This document shows, in pieces, positions 18,387-26,872 of a DNA stretch of 64,000 nucleotides. Below the pieces are notes generated by a model. That model did no database searches and was not told the DNA's origin. It saw only the letters and a program-made list of their open reading frames with translations. Position 1 is the first letter of the stretch. Every line of letters begins with the position of its first letter. Made by a program: the position numbers and the translations under genes. The stretch is from Kordia aestuariivivens (GTDB lineage: Bacteria; Bacteroidota; Bacteroidia; Flavobacteriales; Flavobacteriaceae), in assembly GCF_014397005.1 (NCBI RefSeq), contig NZ_JACGWS010000015.1:1-64000 (forward strand), read 5' to 3'.

Positions 18387-18423
18387 TATTAAAAGTAGTG
18401 ATAAACTTTTCTACTGTAAAATA

Positions 18424-18460
18424 AAACCCCGATGCGTAATGATAGCTAATCGGGGTTTTT
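18424..18460 (-). terminator. Terminator of the 18487-18843 gene
   Basis: ACCCCGAT and ATCGGGGT enclose a loop of about 20 nt; Ts follow on the minus strand. It lies about 25 bp after the stop of the 122-aa ORF. Confidence 0.7.
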
Positions 18461-18486
18461 GGTTTATATAAGTATATAAAAATTGT

Positions 18487-18843
18487 TCAACTATTCTCTT
18501 CTACAAAGGTTTTGAAATCTTTTAGAAATTTTAAGAATACTTCATGTGTGAGCCCTAAAACAATTTTGTCTTGACTCGATTCTCCTGCGCGAATTGCTAA
18601 AGTATCTAGAAGTGTAACGCCATTTTCATTAACCATTACAGAAACATCTTCATTTCCCCACACAAAAGGATTATCGGTATCATTGTCAGGTAAAGTTTTA
18701 TGTTTTTCTACTCCATCTATTATTTTTTGAACTTTTTGTGAAGTCCAATCCCAACTTCTTATATTTTCTAAAAAACTATGATTTGATTTTACACCCATAA
18801 TCGTAGTTCCGTCCCAAATATATATTTTAAATTTATATTCCAT
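18487..18843 (-). CDS. Immunity-like hypothetical protein, paralogue of 19012-19398
   Basis: A protein of about 118 aa from the ATG giving MEYKFKIYIWDG (an ATG four codons earlier is possible). It resembles its neighbour at 19012-19398 in plan: an E-Y-K-F start, an internal helix, and a C-terminal L-x-x-F-L-x-x-F-K-x-F helix with a charged end. It has no signal peptide. Its place beside a SUKH gene and an EndoU toxin suggests a cytosolic immunity protein. The family is not recognised. Confidence 0.65.
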   Translation of the reverse strand: MEYKFKIYIWDGTTIMGVKSNHSFLENIRSWDWTSQKVQKIIDGVEKHKTLPDNDTDNPFVWGNEDVSVMVNENGVTLLDTLAIRAGESSQDKIVLGLTHEVFLKFLKDFKTFVEENS

Positions 18844-18887
18844 TTTTTTACCCAATAAACTATAACATGATTTTTATAAAAATAGTG

Positions 18888-19011
18888 CTTTTTTAGACAC
18901 TGATTTTGAAGGTGGAAGACACCAAAATAGAGTAAGTAAGATTGCTTGTAACTAAGTGATTTATAGCTATAGAAAAACCCGCAAACTTTTTTAGGTTTGC
19001 GGGTTTTTTGG
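18888..19011 (+). repeat. Second copy of the rpiB 3' end plus terminator
   Basis: Direct repeat of 17644-17773. It would encode the last 22 residues of RpiB (FLDTDFEGG then RVSKIACN) with one substitution, then a stop and the same hairpin (AACCCGCAAAC with GTTTGCGGGTT). It has no upstream rpiB coding sequence. It now serves as the terminator for the minus-strand gene at 19012. It marks a recombination or integration boundary at the rpiB 3' end. Confidence 0.9.
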
Positions 19012-19398
19012 TTATTTCTTGTTTTGCTTTAGAAACGACTTGAAACCACTTAAAAGATTTAAAATTTCTTCTAGTGGAATAATAAAAAGTTCTTTAGTAT
19101 CACCTTTTTCATCTAGTGTAAAAAAATCAAATACTTGAAATCCACCTTCAGGATATTCAGTTTCTGAAGGATCAGCTGCAAAAGCATAGCCTATAAAACC
19201 TGATTGATTTTCTATACTGTAACTAGTTGTTGGATTTCCATTTATTACTTTTATTATATTTTCTATATGATTTTGTATTTGATTACTAGTTTCATTACCT
19301 TCAAATATCATACTAAGATAGTCGTAAGGTTCTTCTAATCTTACTTTCAAATACTCCTTTGTAGAAGGAGTCCATTTATAAAATTTATATTCTAACAT
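19012..19398 (-). CDS. Probable immunity protein for the EndoU toxin
   Basis: This 128-aa acidic, cytosolic protein of unrecognised family starts 17 bp after the EndoU gene in the same direction, the usual position for a cognate immunity gene. It has an E-Y-K-F-Y-K-W start, a helix around 40-52, a Gly-rich G-F-I-G-Y-A-F-A segment at about 67-74 and a C-terminal helix L-L-S-G-F-K-S-F-L-K. It is similar in plan to the gene at 18487. The immunity role is inferred from position. Confidence 0.7.
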   Translation of the reverse strand: MLEYKFYKWTPSTKEYLKVRLEEPYDYLSMIFEGNETSNQIQNHIENIIKVINGNPTTSYSIENQSGFIGYAFAADPSETEYPEGGFQVFDFFTLDEKGDTKELFIIPLEEILNLLSGFKSFLKQNKK

Positions 19399-19415
19399 TA
19401 TTATATTATATTAAG

Positions 19416-20216
19416 TTAAATAGGGTATACAGTTTTTACAATTCCATTATTATCAATAACAAAAATTATTTTCATACCATTAGTTGATGTACCTTCATAA
19501 TGTACTGTTTTTGAAATATCACGAATTTTATTCTTAAAAGCAAACGCTACTTCTTCCAAAATACGTTGTTTATCCCAATTCTTAGGAAACATAGTTGTAG
19601 TGATTGTATTATTTCCACGATTAAGTTTATCAATCCAATTTCCATTCCCATCTCTCATTTGTACTTGAGCCCTATAAATTTCATCATCTATTGGATTTGG
19701 TGGACGTCTAGATCCGGGTTTTACTCTATTTCTTATACCATCTAATAAGTCTTCACTATGTATTCCTTTTGTTGATGGAACTCTAGATCTATTTCTCCCT
19801 CTTCCAATTGTTGTTGATCTTAAGTGGCCATTAAAAATATGTTCAATTAATTCATCAAAATTTTGCCTCGAAAGAGTCCTTACAAAATCATCATAAGCAG
19901 ACTTTCTTAGTTTTTTCGCGTTAGCTAAACTATCCAAATGTTGCTTAGTAGTAATACCTTTAGCAGAAGCAGCATCGTCATATTCTTTCATATATTTAGG
20001 AGCATCTTCAGCAGTAATATTTTTTTTAAAAATATTACCATTATAATCTTCTAAATCAACTCTACCATTTTTTGGTGGTGTAGAAACATTAAAACAACCT
20101 AAAACAATAGAAGTATCTCTTTTATACACTATTTTAAAGCCATCCTTTTTTAATAAAGCTTTTCTTTTTCTTTTTTCTTCCCAATATTTAAGAAGCTTTT
20201 TTATTAGTCTTCCCAT
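19416..20216 (-). CDS. EndoU-type nuclease toxin
   Basis: This 266-aa protein has a C-terminal domain (about 115-266) matching bacterial EndoU nucleases of polymorphic toxins. It has I-E-H-I-F-N-G-H with His 126 and 131, G-I-H-S-E-D with His 153, T-T-T-M-F-P-K-N-W at 206-214 followed by helix I-L-E-E-V-A-F-A-F, and the terminal G-I-V-K-T-V-Y-P-I. EndoU toxins cleave RNA, often tRNA. The first 110 residues are basic and have no signal peptide. It starts 4 bp after the 681-aa gene, suggesting translational coupling and joint delivery, and is followed by its likely immunity gene. Confidence 0.75.
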   Translation of the reverse strand: MGRLIKKLLKYWEEKRKRKALLKKDGFKIVYKRDTSIVLGCFNVSTPPKNGRVDLEDYNGNIFKKNITAEDAPKYMKEYDDAASAKGITTKQHLDSLANAKKLRKSAYDDFVRTLSRQNFDELIEHIFNGHLRSTTIGRGRNRSRVPSTKGIHSEDLLDGIRNRVKPGSRRPPNPIDDEIYRAQVQMRDGNGNWIDKLNRGNNTITTTMFPKNWDKQRILEEVAFAFKNKIRDISKTVHYEGTSTNGMKIIFVIDNNGIVKTVYPI

Positions 20217-20220
20217 AACT

Positions 20221-22266
20221 TTATGTTTTTATTGGACAGAATTGTATACGACCATTTGTAATTCCCGAAGGCTCATATTTTGCATCTCCCATATTTTTTT
20301 TAGCTTTTTTGCTGAAAAATTTCTCAAAAGATTCTTGAGCTAATTTTTTCGTGGTAGATACAAGCTTACGAATCCACACAAGTAATGTATCTAATGCTTT
20401 TTTGAGGTCAAACTTTTTTATTTTATTGAATAAAGCCACCATTGCCTTTATAAAATCTCCTGTTTTATTTACAGAAAATCTCGCTATTCTTTTAGGTGCA
20501 GTAAGTAGTTTTTTAAGAGAATCTGCGGTGACTGCAAATGCTTGTACTATATTTCCTGTACCTAAAGTTGCCAGTGCAATTAAGACTTCTTCTAAAACGA
20601 ACCCAATAATATATCCTATTACATAGCCAATATTATCCATGTGCGTTCTGACAAAGGATGCGCCTTTTTCAAATTGAGTCACAATGGTTTCTGGTTTAGA
20701 AAAAGTAGTTTTTGCTAAATCTGCTGCTTTTAAAGCAAAACCGATTACTGCACCTAAATTTTTAAGAGAAAATAATTTTACAAACCCTTCAATTCCATTT
20801 TCTAAAAGCTCAAAAACTAAACTTACATAAGAACCTTTTTTTTCATTATTAGCTGCTTGATATAAGTAATATGGTAAGCTTAAAATCATTCCAACCAAGG
20901 AAATAATTCCTCCAATAGCTTCAATAAGACTGTTGACTACACCTATAAATAGTGCATTTAAGTAAATAAGTGTTGAAGCTAATCCACCTTTTAGAAAATT
21001 GATAAATTTTGCATATAATTCAGAGAGCTTAGCTAACATTTTAGGAATGAATTGTAGCTTTACTTTAAGATAATCTCGAAGCGTTTCATGAGGTATAAGA
21101 TCCATGAAATCATTATATCCTTTTAGTATATTTTTTTTTGTTTCTTTAAAAGAAGCTTCCTGTTCTAGAGCTTCTTCTTTAGAAGTTTGTAAAGTATCAA
21201 TTAGCGCTTTAAGACCTGGAAAAATAGGGTTGAATTTAGGGTCAGGATTTCCTTCTTTATCGTAGTATTTCCAGCGATGTCCTCCAAATTTTAAACTTGT
21301 AATTCCGTCCCCTAGCGCTATTAAACCATCTCCAAATGATTTCTTAATTAACCAAGTTCCTGTACTTACAATGAGATCTACAGCCTTCCCTAAAAAGTAT
21401 AAAATTCCCCATTCATCCTTTTTTTTCTTTTTTTCTATGTGTGCATTAGCAATGTTCTTAATCTGATCTTCATCAGTATTTACATTAAGTAATTTTGCTA
21501 ATTTTGCAATGGCTTTTGCGGGAAACATTTCAGCTTTATTTATGTTAGCCCCAGTAAGTACACGCGCTACAGATCCAAAAATGTTATAACTATCACTTTT
21601 TTCTAAGAAAAATACAATTTCATTGTCTCTAATTTTATCAATAGTGATATGCGTATTGTCTATTTTTGCTCCATCATTTGAGAAAAAGAAAATGACTGAA
21701 ATGTCAGGATTGTTTTTTAGCTCTCTTAGAAACTTATTAGAAAGTGCGAAAATCTTCTTTTTTAATTTATTCTTAGGAGGCGAAATTACTGTTACTTGAT
21801 CAAGATTAAATTCTTTATATAGTTTCATCGCATTTACCGCAGAATACCCTGGGTATGCAAATTGTAAAAAATCTAGGGTAACAATTTTCGCAAAATAGCG
21901 ATCATTGTATTTATACACTTGAAAACCATCATCGTTATAGTCGTCAATAGTATTATTGTTTCCTAAATCTCCTAAGTATCCATTAGGAATCATATATTCT
22001 TCTGCAATGCTTATGTCTAGTCCTACTTTACCATCTAATAATCCGTAATTGCCTTCGTACCTTCTTTCTACTTCAAAATATGCATATTCATGAAATTCTG
22101 GCTCATGACTAGGATTTCCAAGAATCTTTGATTCGTCTATGATTTGCTTTTCAGAATCGTCATTAGAGTCATCTTCAATGATAATTTCATCATTAAAAAC
22201 AACAATATTAGGTAGTGGCTGATATTTTTTATTGTAATTGCGTAAGCCGTATTCGTATGCGTACAT
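20221..22266 (-). CDS. Toxin-associated protein with hydrophobic segments
   Basis: This 681-aa protein is of unrecognised family. The N-terminal 80 residues are acidic. A middle alpha/beta part (about 85-260) leads to Lys-rich helices and then two strongly hydrophobic blocks, about 425-475 and 540-575. The latter recalls the hydrophobic pre-toxin regions of polymorphic toxins. Residues 585-681 are basic helices with a late Cys. There is no signal peptide. It lies between the 1146-aa protein and the EndoU gene, with stop-to-start spacing of 4 bp to the latter. I infer a carrier or membrane-passage subunit for the nuclease. Confidence 0.65.
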   Translation of the reverse strand: MYAYEYGLRNYNKKYQPLPNIVVFNDEIIIEDDSNDDSEKQIIDESKILGNPSHEPEFHEYAYFEVERRYEGNYGLLDGKVGLDISIAEEYMIPNGYLGDLGNNNTIDDYNDDGFQVYKYNDRYFAKIVTLDFLQFAYPGYSAVNAMKLYKEFNLDQVTVISPPKNKLKKKIFALSNKFLRELKNNPDISVIFFFSNDGAKIDNTHITIDKIRDNEIVFFLEKSDSYNIFGSVARVLTGANINKAEMFPAKAIAKLAKLLNVNTDEDQIKNIANAHIEKKKKKDEWGILYFLGKAVDLIVSTGTWLIKKSFGDGLIALGDGITSLKFGGHRWKYYDKEGNPDPKFNPIFPGLKALIDTLQTSKEEALEQEASFKETKKNILKGYNDFMDLIPHETLRDYLKVKLQFIPKMLAKLSELYAKFINFLKGGLASTLIYLNALFIGVVNSLIEAIGGIISLVGMILSLPYYLYQAANNEKKGSYVSLVFELLENGIEGFVKLFSLKNLGAVIGFALKAADLAKTTFSKPETIVTQFEKGASFVRTHMDNIGYVIGYIIGFVLEEVLIALATLGTGNIVQAFAVTADSLKKLLTAPKRIARFSVNKTGDFIKAMVALFNKIKKFDLKKALDTLLVWIRKLVSTTKKLAQESFEKFFSKKAKKNMGDAKYEPSGITNGRIQFCPIKT

Positions 22267-22300
22267 AATTGTCTTTTTTTAATATTTATACTTAGATTTC

Positions 22301-22349
22301 CTGTCAAAAATTGACAGTAGAAAAGCTGTCCCGAACTAAATTCGGGACA
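22301..22349 (-). terminator. Two hairpins between the 1146-aa and 681-aa genes (partial terminator or processing site)
   Basis: CTGTCA/TGACAG (22301-22316) and GTCCCGAA/TTCGGGAC (about 22328-22349) are perfect stems in the 119-bp gap. Only a weak T-rich stretch follows, so they may attenuate rather than end transcription and set the ratio of the two proteins. Confidence 0.5.
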
Positions 22350-22385
22350 TACTTTTTCTAATAAAACCTGTGATTAATTGTTTGG

Positions 22386-25300
22386 TTATTGAACGATAAT
22401 TGGACTCACCGTATCACTTCCAACACCTTCACTATTATCACCGCCGATCAAATCATCGATGGGAACAATTGGGTTGTCAGAAATTGGGTTTCCATCCGCG
22501 TCTAAGACAGGGTTTCCATCTGAGTCAAACTGCAACCAATCGTCACAATCCGTGTCGCATGGTAATCCATCAACATTGAGTCCGATAGCGCCTGCTTGAA
22601 TCACTGTTAATGAGGTTGGTACACGCGTTTCCCATGTTTCTTCTACTTCACTTTCAGGATTACGTAATTCTTCTACAATCGATACAAATTCTTCATCGTC
22701 AAGTGTTGGTACTTGTCCACCATTCCAAATTTGTCCTGTTGCCATATACCAGTTCACCATTTCTTCAAACCCTGGACGCACTGTAATGATAACACGCGCC
22801 ATTCCACTTTGCAAAAAGGCTCTGAATAATGGATCATTATTTTTGACTTGGTATAATTCTCCCCACTTTTCCTTGTTTGCCCAATAGAAAGGATAGAAGT
22901 TGTAGCTCATAATATCCCATTCAAAAGCTTGCTCAAAGAATTTTACTTGTGCCGCATAGTTGTTTAAAGCAACATTAGTGTAGTTTGCTGTAATTCCAGT
23001 AAGAGAGTCTCTATTATTAATCATGTTTTTCCCTATGTTTTCATGACCTAATAAGTAGGTAATACAGTTTTTACGCAACACCGTTTTTTCAATTTCTCTG
23101 TAGAAACCAGGATTAATAGTAATTGCTTCTTTCTGCTTTTCTTGCTGCGCAGCATACTTTTCTTTATATTCTGCTAAACGCTCTTCATAGGCTTCAATGA
23201 TAGTATTAAAGGTTTCGATTTGCCAAGCCTCTTTAGCTTCAGGTCTTAGTTCACAATCAACACGTAAGTTAAATGCATATGCACCAACATCCCAAGAAGT
23301 TACAGAAAACTCCAAAGATTCAATTACTTTATTATTTGAGAAACTTCCATTAATTTGCTTGTTGTCTACTTGGTTGAAAGAATGTTTGTTTCCTCCAACA
23401 ACTATATCTCCGTGTCGTACCCAAGTTCCAGAATGATTTCCTTGCTTGAGTGTAAAATATCCGGAGTAGCTTTCTGCATAATAATTTTCAGGAATTTCAA
23501 CGCTCTCGTCACCTGCATGCGCCCATCTACCATCGTTGATGGCCATATCATCTTTACTATATGCTTTAGTTACAGAAACTTTATTTAATGGAATAGGATT
23601 AACATCAGCATTGTAAATAGCTGCCCAATGTGTATAGGTAGCTTCATCAACAGCTTCATGGTTTGGCATACTTTCAACAGAAGCAGTTCTTGGATCTACA
23701 GGCTCAACAAGAATGTCTTCTCCACTACTTAATTCGATCGCTAACTCATGAAAAGAAGCAGGTTCTGGAATCATGAATTCATACATTAAGCGTTTTCCGT
23801 AGTTTAGAATTTGATTTCTGTATACTTTATCAACCCAACGATAGACACCAGAAATATGTTTGTCTCCTTTACGGTTATCAAATCCGTGCGACGTATTTTC
23901 TTCGTATTCTTCAATGACTTTTGTAACACGTTCTTCACGTACTTTTTGTACAACTCTGTCTAGTGCTCTTTCGGTTAATTCTTTGGCATGTGTAATTGCT
24001 TGACTTTCTGATGTTTCAGAAGATGTATTGTTTGCAAAACTTGCGCTTGCATTACCTCCAAAACTTCCTCCAGGTGTTCCCCAACGAACTCCTGCACTTG
24101 CATTCATAGATTGATCTTGCGCAGTCATCGAAGCAATTTCTTGATTCATTTCAAAACGATCAGTCGATGTAGTTTCGGTAAGGTTTTCTCTTTCCGTTTC
24201 ACTAGAAAAAGTATCTGTAGTTTCTTGACGACGTGTGCGTTTAGTGTCTTTCGATTTGTATTCACGTGCCATGATGTTTTCAATGTGTGAAACTTCCCCC
24301 GGAACATAGCAACAAACTTCTTGTTCTACTTTACGATAATCTGCAATTCCTAAACGTTGCACACCATATACTACAGGTACTTCAGCTATTGGATTACCAC
24401 CACTATCAATAGATGCGGTTAATTTTCCGTTGAAACATTGACCTTTTACAAGGTCTGGAACTGTAAAGTCGTATGTATCTCCATTTGTAAATGTAATTGT
24501 TCCAGAAAATTCACTCACAGGCTCATCTAAGTCAATTAGACCACCATACAGTTTCAAAAAAATTGAATTATCTGTTTTTGCTTCTGCGAAGGAACCATTG
24601 GTATTACTAGATTCATTTGCAAAATGCATTGTGTAGAGCATATTTGCTACACTGTAAGATGCATTTGGCATACTTAAAGTTATTCCAACAACATACTGAG
24701 AACTTCCAGCAGATTTACGAGAACAAACTCTAAAACTAAATGGGTTTGATGGAGTAGTCGAAACAGGTACTGTAGTACCTCCAACAGTTACAACTTGTGT
24801 GGTTCCGAAATCAATATTATCAAAAGTTGTTGCTGTATTTGTTAGAATTTCATCAGAAAGTACAGCATTTACCTCATCTAAAGTAGTGATTCCGTGTTCA
24901 GTTTGAACTTCTGTAATATAGTTAACAGCTTCATTACTTATGGTACTAGCTAAAACAGTTTTATCTAATTGATCAGTTTCAATAAAGGTGTACTCTGGAA
25001 TCGTTAAATTTTGATATTCTTTTACAACCGACGTTTCCCCAGTATCAGGATCCGTTACTACGCGTTCTACAATTGTTGCAGCACCATATGCCGCTTTTAC
25101 AGCTACATCGTATGTTTTTTGATATGCATCTCTACTTTTTTGATTTTCTCTTCTGTGTTTTTTGGATGCTTTTTCAACTTCTTTTGCAATTTTTTTAAGC
25201 TCTTTGTTGTACTCTTGAGCCATAAATGCATCCGTTTCTCTTTTTAAGTTTTTTTCAGAAATAGGAGCATTTTTATCTGTAGTTACTGTAGCCACTTCAT

Positions 25301-25826
25301 TGGTAAATAAAGACTTATCTATAATTACTTTAGCACATGCTAATTTTCTATATGCTTCATCAGTATCTACGTTAGTTGCACTATCGATAAAAAAGCTCGC
25401 AACGATAAATGAAAGTAATAAGTCTCGTAAATACGGATCGCCGTTGGTGAGAATGTTATAATGTAAATCGTCCCAAATTTCAGTAATATCATATGCGAAA
25501 GGGCCACTTGCAATTTTAGCATCAGCTTCTGTTACAGTCAATGTTTTTTTGTTGGCATTGAACCATTTAACAAATTCATAAAAGCCAGAAAGGTCTGTTT
25601 TTAATTCTATAACAGTATTGAAGTGAGCGCTGTATGAACCAACGGCAGTTGCGATGGCTTGTTTGCGTTCTGTCTCTGTGGTTGCCTGAGAAGCAGGAGC
25701 AATAAAAGCACTTGGTGAATAATCAGGATACTGTACAAATCCTAATTCTTTTTCTTCATCTCCAATAAGTTCCGGAGCACGCATTGTAACGAATCTGTAC
25801 AATGTATTCTTGATGTTTTGTTTCAT
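22386..25826 (-). CDS. Very large protein of unknown family, first gene of the toxin operon
   Basis: This 1146-aa protein has no signal peptide and I do not recognise its family. The N-terminal third is helical with a Lys-rich coiled coil at about 205-245. A beta-rich region spans about 330-500 with a Cys-Cys pair at about 507. A Thr/Glu/Arg-rich stretch (about 515-590), a Gly/Ser/Ala patch (GGSFGGNASASFANN, about 600) and a charged helix (about 630-670) follow, then a mixed region. The tail is acidic with D-x-D-G-N repeats suggestive of calcium binding. It starts an operon with a long leader and operators shared with the lysis cassette. A structural, carrier or pore component is possible. 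Confidence 0.7.
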   Translation of the reverse strand: MKQNIKNTLYRFVTMRAPELIGDEEKELGFVQYPDYSPSAFIAPASQATTETERKQAIATAVGSYSAHFNTVIELKTDLSGFYEFVKWFNANKKTLTVTEADAKIASGPFAYDITEIWDDLHYNILTNGDPYLRDLLLSFIVASFFIDSATNVDTDEAYRKLACAKVIIDKSLFTNEVATVTTDKNAPISEKNLKRETDAFMAQEYNKELKKIAKEVEKASKKHRRENQKSRDAYQKTYDVAVKAAYGAATIVERVVTDPDTGETSVVKEYQNLTIPEYTFIETDQLDKTVLASTISNEAVNYITEVQTEHGITTLDEVNAVLSDEILTNTATTFDNIDFGTTQVVTVGGTTVPVSTTPSNPFSFRVCSRKSAGSSQYVVGITLSMPNASYSVANMLYTMHFANESSNTNGSFAEAKTDNSIFLKLYGGLIDLDEPVSEFSGTITFTNGDTYDFTVPDLVKGQCFNGKLTASIDSGGNPIAEVPVVYGVQRLGIADYRKVEQEVCCYVPGEVSHIENIMAREYKSKDTKRTRRQETTDTFSSETERENLTETTSTDRFEMNQEIASMTAQDQSMNASAGVRWGTPGGSFGGNASASFANNTSSETSESQAITHAKELTERALDRVVQKVREERVTKVIEEYEENTSHGFDNRKGDKHISGVYRWVDKVYRNQILNYGKRLMYEFMIPEPASFHELAIELSSGEDILVEPVDPRTASVESMPNHEAVDEATYTHWAAIYNADVNPIPLNKVSVTKAYSKDDMAINDGRWAHAGDESVEIPENYYAESYSGYFTLKQGNHSGTWVRHGDIVVGGNKHSFNQVDNKQINGSFSNNKVIESLEFSVTSWDVGAYAFNLRVDCELRPEAKEAWQIETFNTIIEAYEERLAEYKEKYAAQQEKQKEAITINPGFYREIEKTVLRKNCITYLLGHENIGKNMINNRDSLTGITANYTNVALNNYAAQVKFFEQAFEWDIMSYNFYPFYWANKEKWGELYQVKNNDPLFRAFLQSGMARVIITVRPGFEEMVNWYMATGQIWNGGQVPTLDDEEFVSIVEELRNPESEVEETWETRVPTSLTVIQAGAIGLNVDGLPCDTDCDDWLQFDSDGNPVLDADGNPISDNPIVPIDDLIGGDNSEGVGSDTVSPIIVQ

Positions 25827-26038
25827 CTTTTAATTTTTTTAATCGTTTAAGTGTATTTGAATAAACTGTTCTGGCTTTTCTAATGAACAGTATTCTTTTC
25901 TTGTACGATTGAAAAAACTAAATTTCACTTTTACATCCTATTCAATCAAATGTTTGAATACTTTCATGTAAAATTTAAAAATCCATATTTTCAAGCTATC
26001 ATTGTATTATTTTGTAGCTTTATGAATAAATAACAAAG

Positions 26039-26098
26039 CAAATATACAACATATTACAACACAACCTAAAACATATTACATTTATTTTTGTAAAATGT
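26039..26098 (-). promoter_or_regulatory. Promoter and operator boxes of the toxin operon
   Basis: On the minus strand TATATTTG (26039-26046) fits the Bacteroidota -7 element. TGTAATATGT boxes lie directly upstream at 26049-26058 and at 26071-26080, 22 nt apart. A related TGTAAAATGT in the other orientation is at 26089-26098, overlapping a TATTTTTG promoter element (26083-26090) for the rightward GNAT gene. The leader to the 25826 start is about 205 nt. The same arrangement occurs at 32355 and 34454. Confidence 0.7.
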
Positions 26099-26133
26099 TT
26101 TAATGCGTTTATAATAAATTGATTACCAAACCT

Positions 26134-26583
26134 ATGCTAAGAGTAAAAGTAAAACAACTTCAAGAATTTACGATTGATGAACTGTATGATACGCTACAGT
26201 TGCGAAGTGAAGTTTTTGTCGTGGAACAAGATTGCGTGTATCAAGATATTGATGGAAAAGATCGAAAAGCATTGCACGTGATTGGCACGGACGAAGATGA
26301 AAAAATAGTGGCGTATACACGAATTTTTGACGCAGGCGATTATTTTGAGAAAGCTAGTATTGGTAGAGTAGTGGTTTCTTCAACAGCACGCGCGTTTGGA
26401 TATGGGCATGATATTATGAAAGCTTCTATTGAAGCAATTCAACAACATTATAACAAGAAAAGTATTAAAATTTCAGCACAAACGTATTTGAAGAAATTTT
26501 ATGAGTCGCATAATTTTGAACAAGTAGGCGAGGAGTATTTAGAAGACGGAATTCCGCATATTGGTATGGTTAGAAACGGGTAA
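26134..26583 (+). CDS. GNAT family N-acetyltransferase (ElaA-like)
   Basis: About 149 aa from the ATG at 26134; a TTG at 26119 is less likely. It shows the ElaA-type start (F-T-I-D-E-L-Y ... L-R-S-E-V-F-V-V-E-Q), then A-Y-T-R-I-F and the acetyl-CoA loop region G-R-V-V-V ... A-F-G-Y-G-H-D-I-M. It should transfer an acetyl group to an unknown amine in the cytosol. It forms a two-gene unit with the zinc-ribbon gene 2 bp downstream. Confidence 0.88.
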   Translation: MLRVKVKQLQEFTIDELYDTLQLRSEVFVVEQDCVYQDIDGKDRKALHVIGTDEDEKIVAYTRIFDAGDYFEKASIGRVVVSSTARAFGYGHDIMKASIEAIQQHYNKKSIKISAQTYLKKFYESHNFEQVGEEYLEDGIPHIGMVRNG

Positions 26584-26585
26584 GT

Positions 26586-26870
26586 ATGGAAATTAGCTGT
26601 AAAAGATGCAATCCGGATGAAGCGTTTGATATTCCTAATTTTTCTTTAGATGAAAAGAAAAAAGTATTAGAAATAAGTAAAACGTCTCCTTTGAAAGCTG
26701 TCAAGGAAATGAGGAATATGCACTACATGACTCTTAGAAATGCAAAGTTCGTTATGATGCACATCAATTTAGAATATAGAAAATGCAATCGTTGTGATAC
26801 AGAACTTAACAGCCTTGAATATACTTCATGCACCAAATGTGGCTCGTTAAATTTTAACTGGAACGTCTAA
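26586..26870 (+). CDS. Zinc-ribbon protein with an L7/L12-like helical segment
   Basis: This 94-aa protein begins with C-K-R-C (5-8) and has C-N-R-C (about 68-71) and C-T-K-C (about 83-86) knuckles. Between them is a helix-turn-helix S-P-L-K-A-V-K-E-M ... L-R-N-A-K-F-V resembling the C-terminal domain of ribosomal protein L7/L12. It probably binds zinc. It is convergent with the S41 protease gene and starts 2 bp after the GNAT gene. Function unknown. Confidence 0.7.
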   Translation: MEISCKRCNPDEAFDIPNFSLDEKKKVLEISKTSPLKAVKEMRNMHYMTLRNAKFVMMHINLEYRKCNRCDTELNSLEYTSCTKCGSLNFNWNV

Positions 26871-26872
26871 TT

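Noticed and set aside
26083-26098. TGTAAAATGT at 26089 as proof that the GNAT gene is in the toxin regulon
   Set aside because: It overlaps a TATTTTTG promoter element and could match by promoter constraint alone; the GNAT gene looks like a core gene.
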